A DNA stretch of 61,107 bases from Clostridia bacterium BRH_c25 (GCA_001515955.1 LOES01000015.1:1-61107), one strand, 5' to 3'. Positions 43,946 to 53,525 are shown, counted from the first letter of the stretch. Numbers and translations: made by a program. The notes: generated by a model not told the origin, from the sequence alone.

Positions 43946-44512
43946 GTGAATCTGATCATCTCACACAAATTAGCGCCACTACGGCGCCTAAAACTCGAAG
44001 TATACGCAAGAGCATATTTGGAGGTAATTGCCGATGAATTGCATTGGGGGAATGGCGCCAATATTAGATTACTTCTAAGAAAGTTCGGGTTTATCGCTCG
44101 AACAGGTACAGAGTATACAATTATTGTGAACGAAACGATTTTCGATTGGGTATCAGAATACCGTTTGCGGTTTATAACCGCACGTATTGTGACACAGTTT
44201 TATTTGTATGATTGTTTTAATGATCTATTATGTATTACAAACTATTCTAACAAACAAGAGACGATTCTAACAATGTCGCGCGGATATTGTTATGATTTTA
44301 TTAAATCTTTTCAGATAGACTGTAAAAAGGCATACTGTGACCATGATGAGAGGTTTTGTGGATTAAAATGCAAAAATCTCTTTGCAAGGGATTGCAGAAC
44401 ATATAGCGATGCAGAAGTTCTAACTGCTTCTAACAAATTTCTTGAGAGAATGAAAGATTTAGACGTTTTGGAAATATTGTGCGCGAACGAACAATACGGA
44501 CAAATAATGTAA
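43946..44512 (+). CDS. Unknown protein with cysteine cluster, in accessory DNA
   Basis: A 188-residue protein that I do not recognise. It starts at GTG 43946 after GGAGGG (43933-43938); the frame opens further up in transposon debris. Its mid-part is neutral and aromatic-rich, and residues about 137-160 hold closely spaced cysteines and a histidine (CKKAYCDHDERFCGLKCK...RDC), a possible zinc site. It stands alone between a RAYT remnant and a REP hairpin, with neighbours on the other strand. Signs of recent arrival: location and lack of family. Confidence 0.5.
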   Translation: MNLIISHKLAPLRRLKLEVYARAYLEVIADELHWGNGANIRLLLRKFGFIARTGTEYTIIVNETIFDWVSEYRLRFITARIVTQFYLYDCFNDLLCITNYSNKQETILTMSRGYCYDFIKSFQIDCKKAYCDHDERFCGLKCKNLFARDCRTYSDAEVLTASNKFLERMKDLDVLEILCANEQYGQIM

Positions 44513-44621
44513 TAATAATTGAACCTGAATTATTCACGAATGTAGGAAAGTCGATAGTGTCGGGAATTGGCTATATATAGCGCCTCGTAATTCTTCCGGT
44601 CAAGGCCGTCGGTGAACCTTG

Positions 44622-44696
44622 GGTGCCAGGCACGACGTTTAGTCAGTTATTTAAGAAGAAGTTAATAATAACCGTCTAACAGTCGTGCCTGGCACC
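44622..44696. repeat. REP-type inverted pair
   Basis: GGTGCCAGGCACGAC (44622-44636) and GTCGTGCCTGGCACC (44682-44696) are exact complements 45 bp apart, each containing the GGTGCCAGGCAC palindrome that also accompanies the RAYT remnants. The remaining bases of the 240-bp gap (44513-44752) show nothing else. Confidence 0.75.
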
Positions 44697-44752
44697 AGAA
44701 GTTTTAGCTTATTTAGAAAATATGAAAAGCAAAAAAATCGTTCCTTTTGTTT

Positions 44753-45163
44753 TTAGTTTTGGGCCCTTTTTTTTATCATGAATTTACGGGGTTCTTTAAT
44801 AAAGCCATATTGTTCATATAATCCATGTGCATCTTCAGTAGCTAAAATCCCCAGCAATCCTTCAAGCTCTTTAGCTGCCATGATATTCTCCATTAATTTC
44901 TTTCCCAGGCCCTTTCCTCGATGATCCTCATCAACTATTATGTCACAAATCCAATATACTGTTGAATAGTCTGTAACGACTCTTCCAAATCCAACCAGAT
45001 CATTGTTCGTGTATATCCCATAACAAATTGAATTTTCAACTGATTTGAGTATTCTTTCTTCAGTTCTTTCATTGGCCCAATAAGACTGCTTTAGCAGCAC
45101 TTTTATTTTTTCAATATTCAATTTGGACTTATCTGTAGACACATAATACTTAGAATTGTTCAT
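44753..45163 (-). CDS. GNAT-family N-acetyltransferase
   Basis: The 136-residue protein has the GNAT acetyl-CoA motif A in IIVDEDHRGKGLGKKLM (R-G-K-G-L-G, about residues 79-95) and the C-terminal GLYEQYGFIKEPRKFM beta-bulge strand. The acceptor is not predictable. The frame opens at 45178, but that ATG is part of the GGAGGT ribosome site; ATG 45163 is the start. It follows the aminotransferase gene with a 27-bp gap and may share its transcript. Confidence 0.85.
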   Translation of the reverse strand: MNNSKYYVSTDKSKLNIEKIKVLLKQSYWANERTEERILKSVENSICYGIYTNNDLVGFGRVVTDYSTVYWICDIIVDEDHRGKGLGKKLMENIMAAKELEGLLGILATEDAHGLYEQYGFIKEPRKFMIKKRAQN

Positions 45164-45190
45164 TTTCAATACCTCCATAAACTAAAAATA

Positions 45191-46438
45191 TCATTTTCCG
45201 TGGATACTTGGGTTATTCAGTTGTGAAGCGGAATCAGATTTCAAAATAAACTCAAGAGAATGACAAAGAGCATCTATATCCTCAGACTTGATTGTCAATG
45301 GGGCATACAAGTGTATATAATTATAAACCTCAGAATATCCAGTGAAAAAACCCCTCTCAAGAAGGCTTTTGAATACTTCTCCTGCCTTATACCTGATATC
45401 AAGCACTGCAACATTCATCATGCCCCTGCCGCGGATTTCCTTTATTCCGCCGGTGCGTTTAGATATTTCGGCAAGCTTTGTACGAAGATATTCTCCCACT
45501 TCAGCCCCATGCTCAACGAGATTCTCATTGAGCATTATTTCAATCACTTTTCTTGCTGTAATGCAGCCCAGCGGATCATCTATATGGGATTGTACATATC
45601 TGAAACCTGTTGCTTCTATCATTTCAGCCAATCTTGCTCGAACCAGCACGCCGCTGATAGGATAGCCATTTCCGAGACCTTTTCCCATAGAGATAATATC
45701 AGGTGCATTCATTTCAGAGTCAAAAGCCTTATAGTGCTGAAAGCCAAACCATTTGCCCGTTCTGCCGAAGCCTGTTGTGACTTCATTTGCAATAACTAAG
45801 CCTCCTGCATTTCTTATCTCTTCAGTTAAAAATGTGATTAGCTTATCCGGTGGAAAGAGGACAATTCCCCCTGAATTTCCGGGTTCAAACACAAAAGCTG
45901 CTATTTGTGAAAAGTCTATATGACTAAATTTACCGCATTCTCTACAGTTGGAATTCTTTTCACAACATAGGCACTCACCTATATCGAAATCTGTCCAATG
46001 TGCAGGATTTCTGGGAATTCGGAGTTCTGGCGACGAACCAAGATATGAAATAGATAAGGAAAGTTTCCTATGCCTTCCTGTGATAAGCTCGGCCAGTGAA
46101 ACAGCCAGCGAAACAGCTTCACTTCCGGAGGATATGAAAGTGCCTTTGTAATTGACCTTAAGCTTGGCTGCCTCAATCAGTTCTTTTACTAAAGCTCCTG
46201 GGTGCTCTGTATCAAAGAACTGATGAGTGTGCAACAAGTCTTTCACATTTTCGGTTATTGTCTGCACAACCTCTTTGTTGCTGTGGCCTAGTACGGCAGC
46301 CCAACATCCTGATTCAAAATCAATAAGCTCTCCATATTCCTGCGTATGGATACGTGTACCTGAAGCCTTGACAGCTGTTATTGAAACCTCTGGACCGGCA
46401 AACATCTTCATACGCAGGTCCTTGTACATCTGCTTCAT
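45191..46438 (-). CDS. Class III (omega) PLP-dependent aminotransferase with cysteine insert
   Basis: The 415-residue enzyme belongs to the aminotransferase class III fold: SSGSEAVSLAVSLAE for the phosphate, IANEVTTGFGRTGKWFGFQ, and PLP lysine in IISMGKGLGNGYPISG (near 250). An unusual insert near residues 153-170 (CLCCEKNSNCRECGK) contributes five cysteines within 13 residues, suggesting a metal site not typical of the family. The divergently transcribed MocR gene starts about 115 bp away and probably controls it, as in GabR-gabT. Confidence 0.85.
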   Translation of the reverse strand: MKQMYKDLRMKMFAGPEVSITAVKASGTRIHTQEYGELIDFESGCWAAVLGHSNKEVVQTITENVKDLLHTHQFFDTEHPGALVKELIEAAKLKVNYKGTFISSGSEAVSLAVSLAELITGRHRKLSLSISYLGSSPELRIPRNPAHWTDFDIGECLCCEKNSNCRECGKFSHIDFSQIAAFVFEPGNSGGIVLFPPDKLITFLTEEIRNAGGLVIANEVTTGFGRTGKWFGFQHYKAFDSEMNAPDIISMGKGLGNGYPISGVLVRARLAEMIEATGFRYVQSHIDDPLGCITARKVIEIMLNENLVEHGAEVGEYLRTKLAEISKRTGGIKEIRGRGMMNVAVLDIRYKAGEVFKSLLERGFFTGYSEVYNYIHLYAPLTIKSEDIDALCHSLEFILKSDSASQLNNPSIHGK

Positions 46439-46554
46439 ATTCCTACCCCCAATGTATTGTATTATTGTAACTTAAGTATATAATGTAAAATATGGTAGTT
46501 CAATTCCGGGAATTTCATTCTGTACTATTACAAAATATGGTTTTGGGGTTGATA

Positions 46555-47907
46555 ATGGTGAAGAATAGCAAAGTCGGAATAGTTAAGGATTTCATATGGA
46601 AAGAAGTGAAGGCTGGGAGAATCAAGAACGGCCAGCGTCTTCCCAGCTGCAGAGAAGTATCGTCATATCTCTCAATTAATAAAATAACTGTAAACAAAGC
46701 ATACAATGAACTGGAAAGGGAACATAAGGTTTATAGTATTCCTCGCGGAGGTTTTTATTTGATGGACTCTGAGGAAAGCCTGAGAGTAGTGCAGGAAGAA
46801 GTAGACTTTCGGACAGTCAGGCCTGATGAAAGGCTTATTCCATACAGAGAATTCAGCCATGCGATGAATAAGGCAGTAGATACGTACAAAAACACCTTGT
46901 TTGGCTACGAACCTACAGGGGGCTTGGCTTCTTTGAGAGATACTCTAAAGAAAGAATTTGAAAAAGATGGTGTTTATGCTGCTAACCATAGGATAGTTAT
47001 AACTCATGGAGCCCAACAAGCTATAGCCCTGGTACTTCAATCTGTATTCAGGAATAGTAAAGGCAAACTGCTGGTTGAAGCTCCTACTTACAGTCTTGCT
47101 CTTAAGCTGACGGATCATTTAAAGATAGATGTTGCAGGAATTGAACGGAGAAAAGACGGGTTTGATTACAAAGAAATGGAAAGGATATTTAAGTCAGGTG
47201 AAATCAGTGCTTTCTATGTTATACCAAGACATCATAATCCTACCGGCTACACGCTTTCTGAAAAAGGCAAACAGAAAATAGCCGAGCTTTGCTGTAAGTA
47301 TAATGTGTTGATTATTGAAGATGATTATCTGGCAGATCTGGGTTCAAGAAGAGGCTCCATGCCAATACATTATTATGATATAAGCAAGCGCACCGTTTAT
47401 ATACGCAGCTTTTCCAAGACCTTCATGCCAGGGATAAGAATGGGTGCAGCTGTGCTCCCGGAATCCATGCTTGAAGAAGTGCTTAAGCTTAAGCATATCA
47501 GTGACTTGAATACATCAAAGATTCCACAAGCAGCGCTGGATGCTTTTATAAAATCAGGAATGTATGAAAAACACAGCAGGAAAGTCAAAAAGTCTTATGA
47601 AACTAAACTTACAAAGGCAACAGAGATTTTTAAGGCATTAAGCCCGGATAATCTTTCCTGGCATGTTCCTGAGCATGGGATATTTATATGGCTTCAGTTA
47701 CCTGAAAATATAGAACCTGAAGCTTTGGAAAAAAAGCTTGAGCAGCATGGAATTGCTGTTAAATCAGCGGCAGAATTCTTTCCGCGAAAATGGCAGGAAG
47801 AAAACGGCCTCATCTATCATAGCTTCATAAGGCTTTGCATCTCTGGTGTTCCGGAGGAACATATGGATGCTCTTGGGACAATAATATCAGTTATCAAATA
47901 TTGTTAA
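46555..47907 (+). CDS. MocR-type regulator (GntR HTH fused to aminotransferase fold)
   Basis: An N-terminal GntR winged helix (about residues 1-70: GQRLPSCREVSSYLSINKITVNKAY) is joined to a class I aminotransferase-like domain with PLP lysine in YIRSFSKTFMPGIRMG (near 288). MocR proteins sense PLP or amino-acid aldimines. The frame opens at 46492, upstream of the conserved region; ATG 46555 (MVKNSKVGIVKDF) is the most likely start but its ribosome site is weak. Divergent to the class III aminotransferase, which it likely regulates. It ends 4 bp before the second RAYT repeat. Confidence 0.85.
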   Translation: MVKNSKVGIVKDFIWKEVKAGRIKNGQRLPSCREVSSYLSINKITVNKAYNELEREHKVYSIPRGGFYLMDSEESLRVVQEEVDFRTVRPDERLIPYREFSHAMNKAVDTYKNTLFGYEPTGGLASLRDTLKKEFEKDGVYAANHRIVITHGAQQAIALVLQSVFRNSKGKLLVEAPTYSLALKLTDHLKIDVAGIERRKDGFDYKEMERIFKSGEISAFYVIPRHHNPTGYTLSEKGKQKIAELCCKYNVLIIEDDYLADLGSRRGSMPIHYYDISKRTVYIRSFSKTFMPGIRMGAAVLPESMLEEVLKLKHISDLNTSKIPQAALDAFIKSGMYEKHSRKVKKSYETKLTKATEIFKALSPDNLSWHVPEHGIFIWLQLPENIEPEALEKKLEQHGIAVKSAAEFFPRKWQEENGLIYHSFIRLCISGVPEEHMDALGTIISVIKYC

Positions 47908-47910
47908 AGG

Positions 47911-48120
47911 ATATGGTGGCAGGCTTCGCACATTCGCACATATTAAGGAAAATATTTACAGATACTACACCTTCTGGTAATATAATGTCAGGAGGCGTAG
48001 TATTTTGGGGAGAGCTTGGAGAGAGGAATATTGTGGAGGAATATATCATGTTATTGCAAAGGCAATAACAAGGAGTACAAAAGTCCAAAAGTCTTAGGTG
48101 CCAGACACCAGAGTTATCCA
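47911..48120 (+). pseudogene. RAYT transposase remnant 2 with REP sequence
   Basis: Bases 47911-48045 repeat 43628-43762 almost exactly. After AGGAGG the frame reads GRAWREEYCGGIYHVI, then CAAAGG followed by CAATAACAAGGAGTAC in a shifted frame gives NNKEY; together these are the YHVIQRGNNKEY start of RAYT proteins with a 2-base loss. The gene stops there, and GGTGCCAGACACC at 48090-48102 is a REP-type end. The remainder of the gap up to the IS4 element (48121-48251) shows nothing I can name. Confidence 0.75.
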
Positions 48121-48251
48121 GTTATTAAGAGGCATCTCTAGATAAAAAAGCACAGGGGACAGTAGACTGTGTAATAATAACCTCTTATCCGCTATGCCGG
48201 CACATTAATTACTTTTTTCTTTAACAGTTCGGTTTTGGGACATGGTACCTG

Positions 48252-49682
48252 TCAATGTTGTCAGGTTAAGCGAGTCCCCATAGTCACAGCACTCTTCGTA
48301 GGGTTTTTGAATGCTTGCTGGTGCGAATTCCTTTATCGCGTTCAAAAACCCTACCCTTAATCACAGGAACCACATTCCTCTTTATTTCATGGAGGAATTT
48401 ATCATAAAGTAGTCCTCTATTATTATCATTTTCTTCTAAAATCATCTCTATCAGCGAGTTCTTAAGCTTGCCGACTAGAATATTTTTGTTAATCTTATAT
48501 TCATACTTCAAATTCTTTTTCTTATTATCTTCCTTAAGTTCATCTTCTGCTTCTTGCTCAAAGATTGATGCAATATTGCTTAGCAGTAGGGTAGCATGGA
48601 AATCCTGCTCGATTATTAAAGGTTTTATTCCCGAAAAATTTTCTATCTGGAACTTATTCTTTAATTCATCAAACTTGGTTTCAATGCCCCATCTTTTAAA
48701 ATACAGCTCTTTACTTTCTTCATATTTTAGTTCTTCTTCCGTCAAATTCGTTACTAACGTTTCAATCTCTCCAGTGTCTAACATAACCTTCAATACCCTA
48801 AGTTTTATTACAGTACCCACAGGTATTGATTTGCCACGTTTCTTAAACCCTTTAGCCCTTTCCTTTGTAATCACTATTTCTACATTCTCGTCCTGTGTTT
48901 TTATGCCGGTTACTTCTTCATAAAATGATGTCGCTGTCCGCATTACATATTTAATTCCCATTTTATTAAGATACATGATAAATCCTAAGGAAGGATACCC
49001 TCTGTCAAACAGTATTAAGTCTTTGACTTCCCTTTGGTTAAAACTTTTCAACTTATCCATATTTTTTATAGCAAATTCTCTTTCGTTGTCATCATATATT
49101 CCAAGCAAAGAACTTATTACAATCTTATTCTCAACATCATATACTGTTGATGACAGCGCCCTTGCAGTCTTTTTCTGTGAATTACTATTGGTAGCATAAC
49201 CATAATGTTTTCTTAATTCTTCACTATTAGGTATTTCCATACATGACCCATCAATGGCCAGAAGCCTGAAGTCTTTATACTTTTTAAAATCGTTATCTTC
49301 ATAAAACCTATGCACAAACTCATCATTTAGCATTACAAACGCCTCGGGTGACAATTTTTGTCTTGCCTCTGAAAATGATTGTTTTGTATAGGTGGAATTG
49401 ATCAGGTCATCAGTACCAAACTTTTTTAAAAATTCATCAACTTCTAATTGTGTAGACTTCCTTATCATGTTGAGGATCATGCAGACTAAAGTCACAAAGC
49501 CAACTTTTCTGTTTCGTGTAAAATCCTTTTTATTTAATCGTGATCTGCCTAATAGTTGTCCTCCAAATATGATATTTCTAATATATCCCATAATAGTTTC
49601 GGTTTTTTTTCACCGAATTTCTCCTCATTTCTAATATATTTAAGATATATTATATCACATTATGTTAACCTGATAACATTGA
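48252..49682. mobile_element. IS4-type insertion sequence with terminal repeats
   Basis: Ends are TCAATGTTGTCAGGTTAA (48252-48269) and TTAACCTGATAACATTGA (49665-49682), complementary at 17 of 18 positions. Flanking ACCTG at 48247-48251 and 49683-49687 is a probable 5-bp target duplication. Total length 1431 bp with one transposase gene that fills it. The intact ends and open frame suggest recent insertion. Confidence 0.85.
48284..49591 (-). CDS. IS4-family transposase
   Basis: The 435-residue DDE transposase shows the first Asp in LLAIDGSCMEIPNS, the second in LILFDRGYPSLGF, and the final Glu in YFKRWGIETKFDELKNKFQIENFSG, the Y-x2-R/W-x-E-x6-K pattern of IS4. The C terminus is basic. No frameshift is visible, so it is probably functional. 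Confidence 0.92.
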   Translation of the reverse strand: MGYIRNIIFGGQLLGRSRLNKKDFTRNRKVGFVTLVCMILNMIRKSTQLEVDEFLKKFGTDDLINSTYTKQSFSEARQKLSPEAFVMLNDEFVHRFYEDNDFKKYKDFRLLAIDGSCMEIPNSEELRKHYGYATNSNSQKKTARALSSTVYDVENKIVISSLLGIYDDNEREFAIKNMDKLKSFNQREVKDLILFDRGYPSLGFIMYLNKMGIKYVMRTATSFYEEVTGIKTQDENVEIVITKERAKGFKKRGKSIPVGTVIKLRVLKVMLDTGEIETLVTNLTEEELKYEESKELYFKRWGIETKFDELKNKFQIENFSGIKPLIIEQDFHATLLLSNIASIFEQEAEDELKEDNKKKNLKYEYKINKNILVGKLKNSLIEMILEENDNNRGLLYDKFLHEIKRNVVPVIKGRVFERDKGIRTSKHSKTLRRVL

Positions 49683-49923
49683 ACCTGTCCCCCTTGTCCC
49701 ACTGCTCCTGTGAGAGCAGACGCCTATCCCCCTTAGGTCCACAAATCAGAGAAAAACAATCATCTTAAAGGTGAGTGTTTTTGTATCTGTATACCGGGAT
49801 CGAACCCGGGAGGCGAAGCAGTAGTATGGGAGCGGAGGCAGCAGTTAAGGTTCAATATAAGAATTCTTTTTGTGGACATGTATTGTCCCATAATATATAA
49901 TGGGCTGTAAAGGGGGCGGGAGA

Positions 49924-51195
49924 TTGACTTGGGATAGAAGAAAAATAGAGAAGATTGCTATAATTTCTATAGCAACAACCATTATGGGTCAGATTTATAT
50001 CAACCCGGTACCGGGAGTTTTCCGCCTTTCAATGGCTGTTGCCATGCTGTCGGTACTGCTTATTTTTTTTGACCAGGTACCTGTAATACTTGTAAGCAGT
50101 ATCGTTGCCGTGATGATTCCATTCTTCAGGGCATTTGTACACTTCATAGCTTATCATGACATGACGTTTTCCCAGACCTTCTCTTATTATTTTCCTGTAG
50201 CTATTTATTACATATTATACGGTATTCTTTTTGAATTATTGGAAATCAGAAGGAAGCTTGACAGTCCCATACTGTTTGTTATGGCGCTGTGGTTATGCGA
50301 CTGCACTCCCAATATAGTGGAGGCTTTGTTCAGAAGGCTGGACCTCAGCAGTAACTTTAATAATCTTATGTATAACATCATAATGATGGGGTTTGCTAGA
50401 AGTGTGTTTACATGCATCCTGTTTTATATTTCGATCTATTATAAAGAGCGGTATGACAGGAGGCAGAAGGAAAGCAAGTATAGAGAAATGGTGCTTTTTA
50501 TATCTAGTCTCAAGTCAGAGCTTTTCTTTTTGAGAAAATCCATGACGGATATAGAGGATGCAATGCAAAGGAGCTATGATTTGTACAGAGAACTTGAGGA
50601 TAAGGCTCTTAAAGAACGGGTGCTGACTATATCCAGAAATGTGCATGAGATAAAAAAGGACTATTCCAGGGTTATCAGCGGTATGGAAAAGGTACTTTCT
50701 AAAGAAAATGAAAAAATAAGTATGAGTATGAGTGAAATAATCGATATAATAAAAGAGAACAGTGGGAAAATCATAGCTGATAGAGACAAAAATATCATTA
50801 TTGATTTCAGATATGAAGACAATTTCAGAACCTCGGATTTTTATCCCGTGATATCTGTATTCAACAACCTTATCATCAATGCTATTGATGCAATAGAAGC
50901 AACAGGGCAAATACAGGTTGAAGAAAAAAGTGAAGAAGATGTGTATCTGTTCAGAGTGCTTGATAATGGCAGCGGTATAGAAAGTGATGAAATAGAAACG
51001 GTTTTTGTGCCGGGTTATTCAACTAAATATGATCCGGCCACTGGGCGGATGTCCACCGGAATTGGCCTCTCCCATGTCAAACATATCGTAGAAACCCATT
51101 TTGAGGGGAGTATCCTTGTAGAAAGCTCCAAAACAGGTGGAAGAACATGCTTTGAGGTCAGAATTCCAAAGGGTAATTTTGAGTTGAAGGGGTGA
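49924..51195 (+). CDS. Sensor histidine kinase (GlnK-like)
   Basis: The 423-residue kinase has about six membrane helices (residues 10-180), a helical dimerisation part with HEIKKDY containing the likely phospho-His, and a HATPase domain with N box NNLIINAIDAI, G1 LDNGSGI and STGIGLSHVK. The frame opens at ATG 49900, but GGGGGCGGGAG directly before TTG 49924 makes that codon likelier. The stop overlaps the response-regulator region. With the YcbB-type regulator and a symporter downstream this resembles B. subtilis GlnK-GlnL, which controls glutamine/glutamate transport. The 332-bp gap before it (49683-49923) holds only the IS flank and a palindrome CCGGGATCGAACCCGG near 49797. Confidence 0.85.
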   Translation: MTWDRRKIEKIAIISIATTIMGQIYINPVPGVFRLSMAVAMLSVLLIFFDQVPVILVSSIVAVMIPFFRAFVHFIAYHDMTFSQTFSYYFPVAIYYILYGILFELLEIRRKLDSPILFVMALWLCDCTPNIVEALFRRLDLSSNFNNLMYNIIMMGFARSVFTCILFYISIYYKERYDRRQKESKYREMVLFISSLKSELFFLRKSMTDIEDAMQRSYDLYRELEDKALKERVLTISRNVHEIKKDYSRVISGMEKVLSKENEKISMSMSEIIDIIKENSGKIIADRDKNIIIDFRYEDNFRTSDFYPVISVFNNLIINAIDAIEATGQIQVEEKSEEDVYLFRVLDNGSGIESDEIETVFVPGYSTKYDPATGRMSTGIGLSHVKHIVETHFEGSILVESSKTGGRTCFEVRIPKGNFELKG

Positions 51196-51200
51196 TTTCT

Positions 51201-52103
51201 GTGGAGACAAGCTTCTATATTGTCGATGATGACAAGGGTATACAGAAGATCCTAAGGAAAATTATAATGGAAAATCGCTTGGGCAGCATCATAGGGATGG
51301 CGGAAAATGGAAGGGTGGCTATTGAGGAGGTTAAGGAATTAAAGCCGGATATCGTATTGATTGACCTCTTGATGCCGGAAATAGACGGCATCGAAGTAGT
51401 TCTTGCCCTTAAGGGTATTGGGTGTGAAAGTGCCTTTATTATGATTTCTCAAGCGGATTCCAAAAAAATGATTTCGCAGGCTTACTGCGAGGGAATTGAG
51501 TTTTACATAGTTAAACCGATCAATGTTGTAGAAGTGGTTTCGGTAATAAAAAGCGTTCAGGAAAAATGCAAGATGGTAAAGGTAATTCAGACTTTTGAAA
51601 ATGCTATGAAAAGCTTCAATGTACTGAGGCAGGATCAGTCGGTTAAAAAAGCAGAAGGTTCCGACGGAAGGACCAAAGTGAAGAAAGTGCTGGTACAGCT
51701 TGGAATACTGGGGGAGGCAGGTTGTCAGGACATTATAGAGATTGTGCTGTGGCTCAAGGTTAAGGGACTGTCGGATGACGGAATTCAACGGACATATAAG
51801 CTCTTCGAGGCTTATAATTATCTGAAGGATAAGTACGCACAGGAGCAAATCGTTCAAACGAATACAGGTGCAATAGAGCAGCGGATTAGAAGGGCAATTA
51901 AAAGTGCATTAAAAAATCTCGCTAATCTTGGAATAGAGGATTATTACGGCGATATTTTCGTTAAGTATTCAGCGACACTTTTTGACTTTAGTGAGGTCAG
52001 AAAGGAAATGGACTTTGAAAGAGGCAGGAGCAGCTATGGAGGAACGATTAATGTAAAAAAATTCATTGAAGGTATTTTAATACTATTGATGGATAAAGAG
52101 TAA
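51201..52103 (+). CDS. Response regulator with YcbB-type DNA-binding domain (GlnL-like)
   Basis: Residues 1-120 are a receiver domain: acidic pocket YIVDDDKG, phospho-Asp in IVLIDLLMPEIDG (about 53) and Lys in YIVKPINV. Residues 150-300 match the YcbB/GlnL DNA-binding domain (GAIEQRIRRAIKSALKNLANLG). The first possible start GTG 51192 overlaps the kinase stop; GAAGGGGTG before GTG 51201 supports that start. It is cotranscribed with the kinase and probably activates the symporter gene downstream. Confidence 0.87.
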   Translation: METSFYIVDDDKGIQKILRKIIMENRLGSIIGMAENGRVAIEEVKELKPDIVLIDLLMPEIDGIEVVLALKGIGCESAFIMISQADSKKMISQAYCEGIEFYIVKPINVVEVVSVIKSVQEKCKMVKVIQTFENAMKSFNVLRQDQSVKKAEGSDGRTKVKKVLVQLGILGEAGCQDIIEIVLWLKVKGLSDDGIQRTYKLFEAYNYLKDKYAQEQIVQTNTGAIEQRIRRAIKSALKNLANLGIEDYYGDIFVKYSATLFDFSEVRKEMDFERGRSSYGGTINVKKFIEGILILLMDKE

Positions 52104-52120
52104 TGGAAGAGCAGGTATGA

Positions 52121-52154
52121 AGCTCCTGGTACAAACACCGGGAGCTTTATTTTT
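52121..52154 (+). terminator. Terminator of the two-component pair
   Basis: AGCTCCTGGT (52121-52130) pairs with ACCGGGAGCT (52137-52146), one mismatch, followed by TTATTTTTA. Confidence 0.8.
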
Positions 52155-52277
52155 ATCCGGTCGGACACAGATGAAACAACATTCAGATAATTCAAAACTA
52201 TCAGAGTATTATTAAGTATAATTCAGTATGAATCTGTAGGGGACAAGTTATGATGAAAATAAAAAGGGGGTACGTAA

Positions 52278-53510
52278 GTGAAAAATAAGCTGAATTTGAC
52301 TACGAAAATACTTATCGGACTTATTGCTGGTATCATTATTGGTCTCTTATTTACAAGTAACCCGGCATTTCTGGACACCTTCATCAAGCCTGTAGGGACG
52401 CTTTTCATCAATTTAATCAAGCTGGTTATTGTTCCTCTTGTTTTAGCATCACTGATTGTTGGAGCAGCCAGTATAGGTGATCCTAAAAAACTGGGACGAA
52501 TCGGCGGAAAAACATTGTCATACTATCTGTTGACAACAGCATTTGCCGTTACAATCGGGCTTGTGCTGGGAAAGATTTTTAATCCCGGTGCCGGCCTCAG
52601 TATTCCTACGGATGCTGCAGCGGAAGCGACTGTAGCGCCAAAGCTTATTGATACGGTTTTGAATATTGTTCCAAGCAATCCTCTTAAAGCCATTGTTGAT
52701 GGGAACATGCTGCAAATTATCGTGTTTGCGCTGCTTTTAGGTATAGCTGTAACAATGCTGCCGAAAGAAAAGGGAAAGCCTTTTGTGAGCTTTTTTGAAA
52801 GTCTTGCTGAGATCATGTACAAAATTACTGCAATTGTAATGGAGTTGGCTCCCTACGGCGTATTTGCCTTGATAGCACCGGTTGTGGCAAAAAATGGGCC
52901 GGCTGTATTGATACCGTTTATCAAGGTTATTATTGCTGTTTATTTTGGATGTGTTTTACATGCAGTCATGGTTTATTCTCCATTAGTCAGTGTGTTTGGT
53001 AAAATGAATCCGATCAAATTTTTCAAGGGTATCGCTCCTGCAGCTATGACTGCCTTTAGTACATCAAGCAGCGCTGCAACCCTGCCCGTATCAATGAAAA
53101 ATGTAACCGAGAATTTGGGAGTTTCGGAAAAGGTTGCAAGCTTTGTACTGCCCCTCGGAGCTACGATTAACATGGATGGAACTGCATTATACCAGGGCGT
53201 ATGTACATTGTTTATCGCACAGGTCTATGGAGTTGATCTGACAATGGCACAGATGGGGACCGTTGTATTGACAGCAACTTTAGCGTCTATCGGTACTGCG
53301 GGTGTTCCGGGTGCGGGGCTTATTATGCTTACACTGGTGCTTCAGTCTATAGGTCTTCCGCTTGAGGGTGTTGCGTTGATAGCCGGTATTGATAGGATAC
53401 TGGATATGATGAGAACCTGTGTTAATGTTGTAGGAGATACTTCCGCAGCAGTAATCGTTGCGGCATCGGAGAAAGAAATATCCGTACCTGTTGACCAATT
53501 GACTGCATAA
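52278..53510 (+). CDS. Glutamate/dicarboxylate:cation symporter (DAACS family)
   Basis: The 410-residue carrier has eight or so hydrophobic helices and the two hairpin signatures of the family: AFSTSSSAATLPVSM (HP1, about 255-269) and NMDGTALYQG (TM7, about 297-306), with VPGAGLIMLTLVL in HP2. It imports glutamate, aspartate or C4-dicarboxylates with Na+ or H+. AAAGGGGG precedes the start. Position after a GlnK/GlnL-like pair suggests glutamate. Confidence 0.92.
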   Translation: MKNKLNLTTKILIGLIAGIIIGLLFTSNPAFLDTFIKPVGTLFINLIKLVIVPLVLASLIVGAASIGDPKKLGRIGGKTLSYYLLTTAFAVTIGLVLGKIFNPGAGLSIPTDAAAEATVAPKLIDTVLNIVPSNPLKAIVDGNMLQIIVFALLLGIAVTMLPKEKGKPFVSFFESLAEIMYKITAIVMELAPYGVFALIAPVVAKNGPAVLIPFIKVIIAVYFGCVLHAVMVYSPLVSVFGKMNPIKFFKGIAPAAMTAFSTSSSAATLPVSMKNVTENLGVSEKVASFVLPLGATINMDGTALYQGVCTLFIAQVYGVDLTMAQMGTVVLTATLASIGTAGVPGAGLIMLTLVLQSIGLPLEGVALIAGIDRILDMMRTCVNVVGDTSAAVIVAASEKEISVPVDQLTA

Positions 53511-53525
53511 AAACGAGAGCGTTAT

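Noticed and set aside
49797..49815. CCGGGATCGAACCCGG resembling a tRNA T-arm on the minus strand
   Set aside because: Pairing of a proper 5-bp T-stem fails at the third pair and no acceptor, anticodon or D arm can be drawn, so it is only a palindrome.
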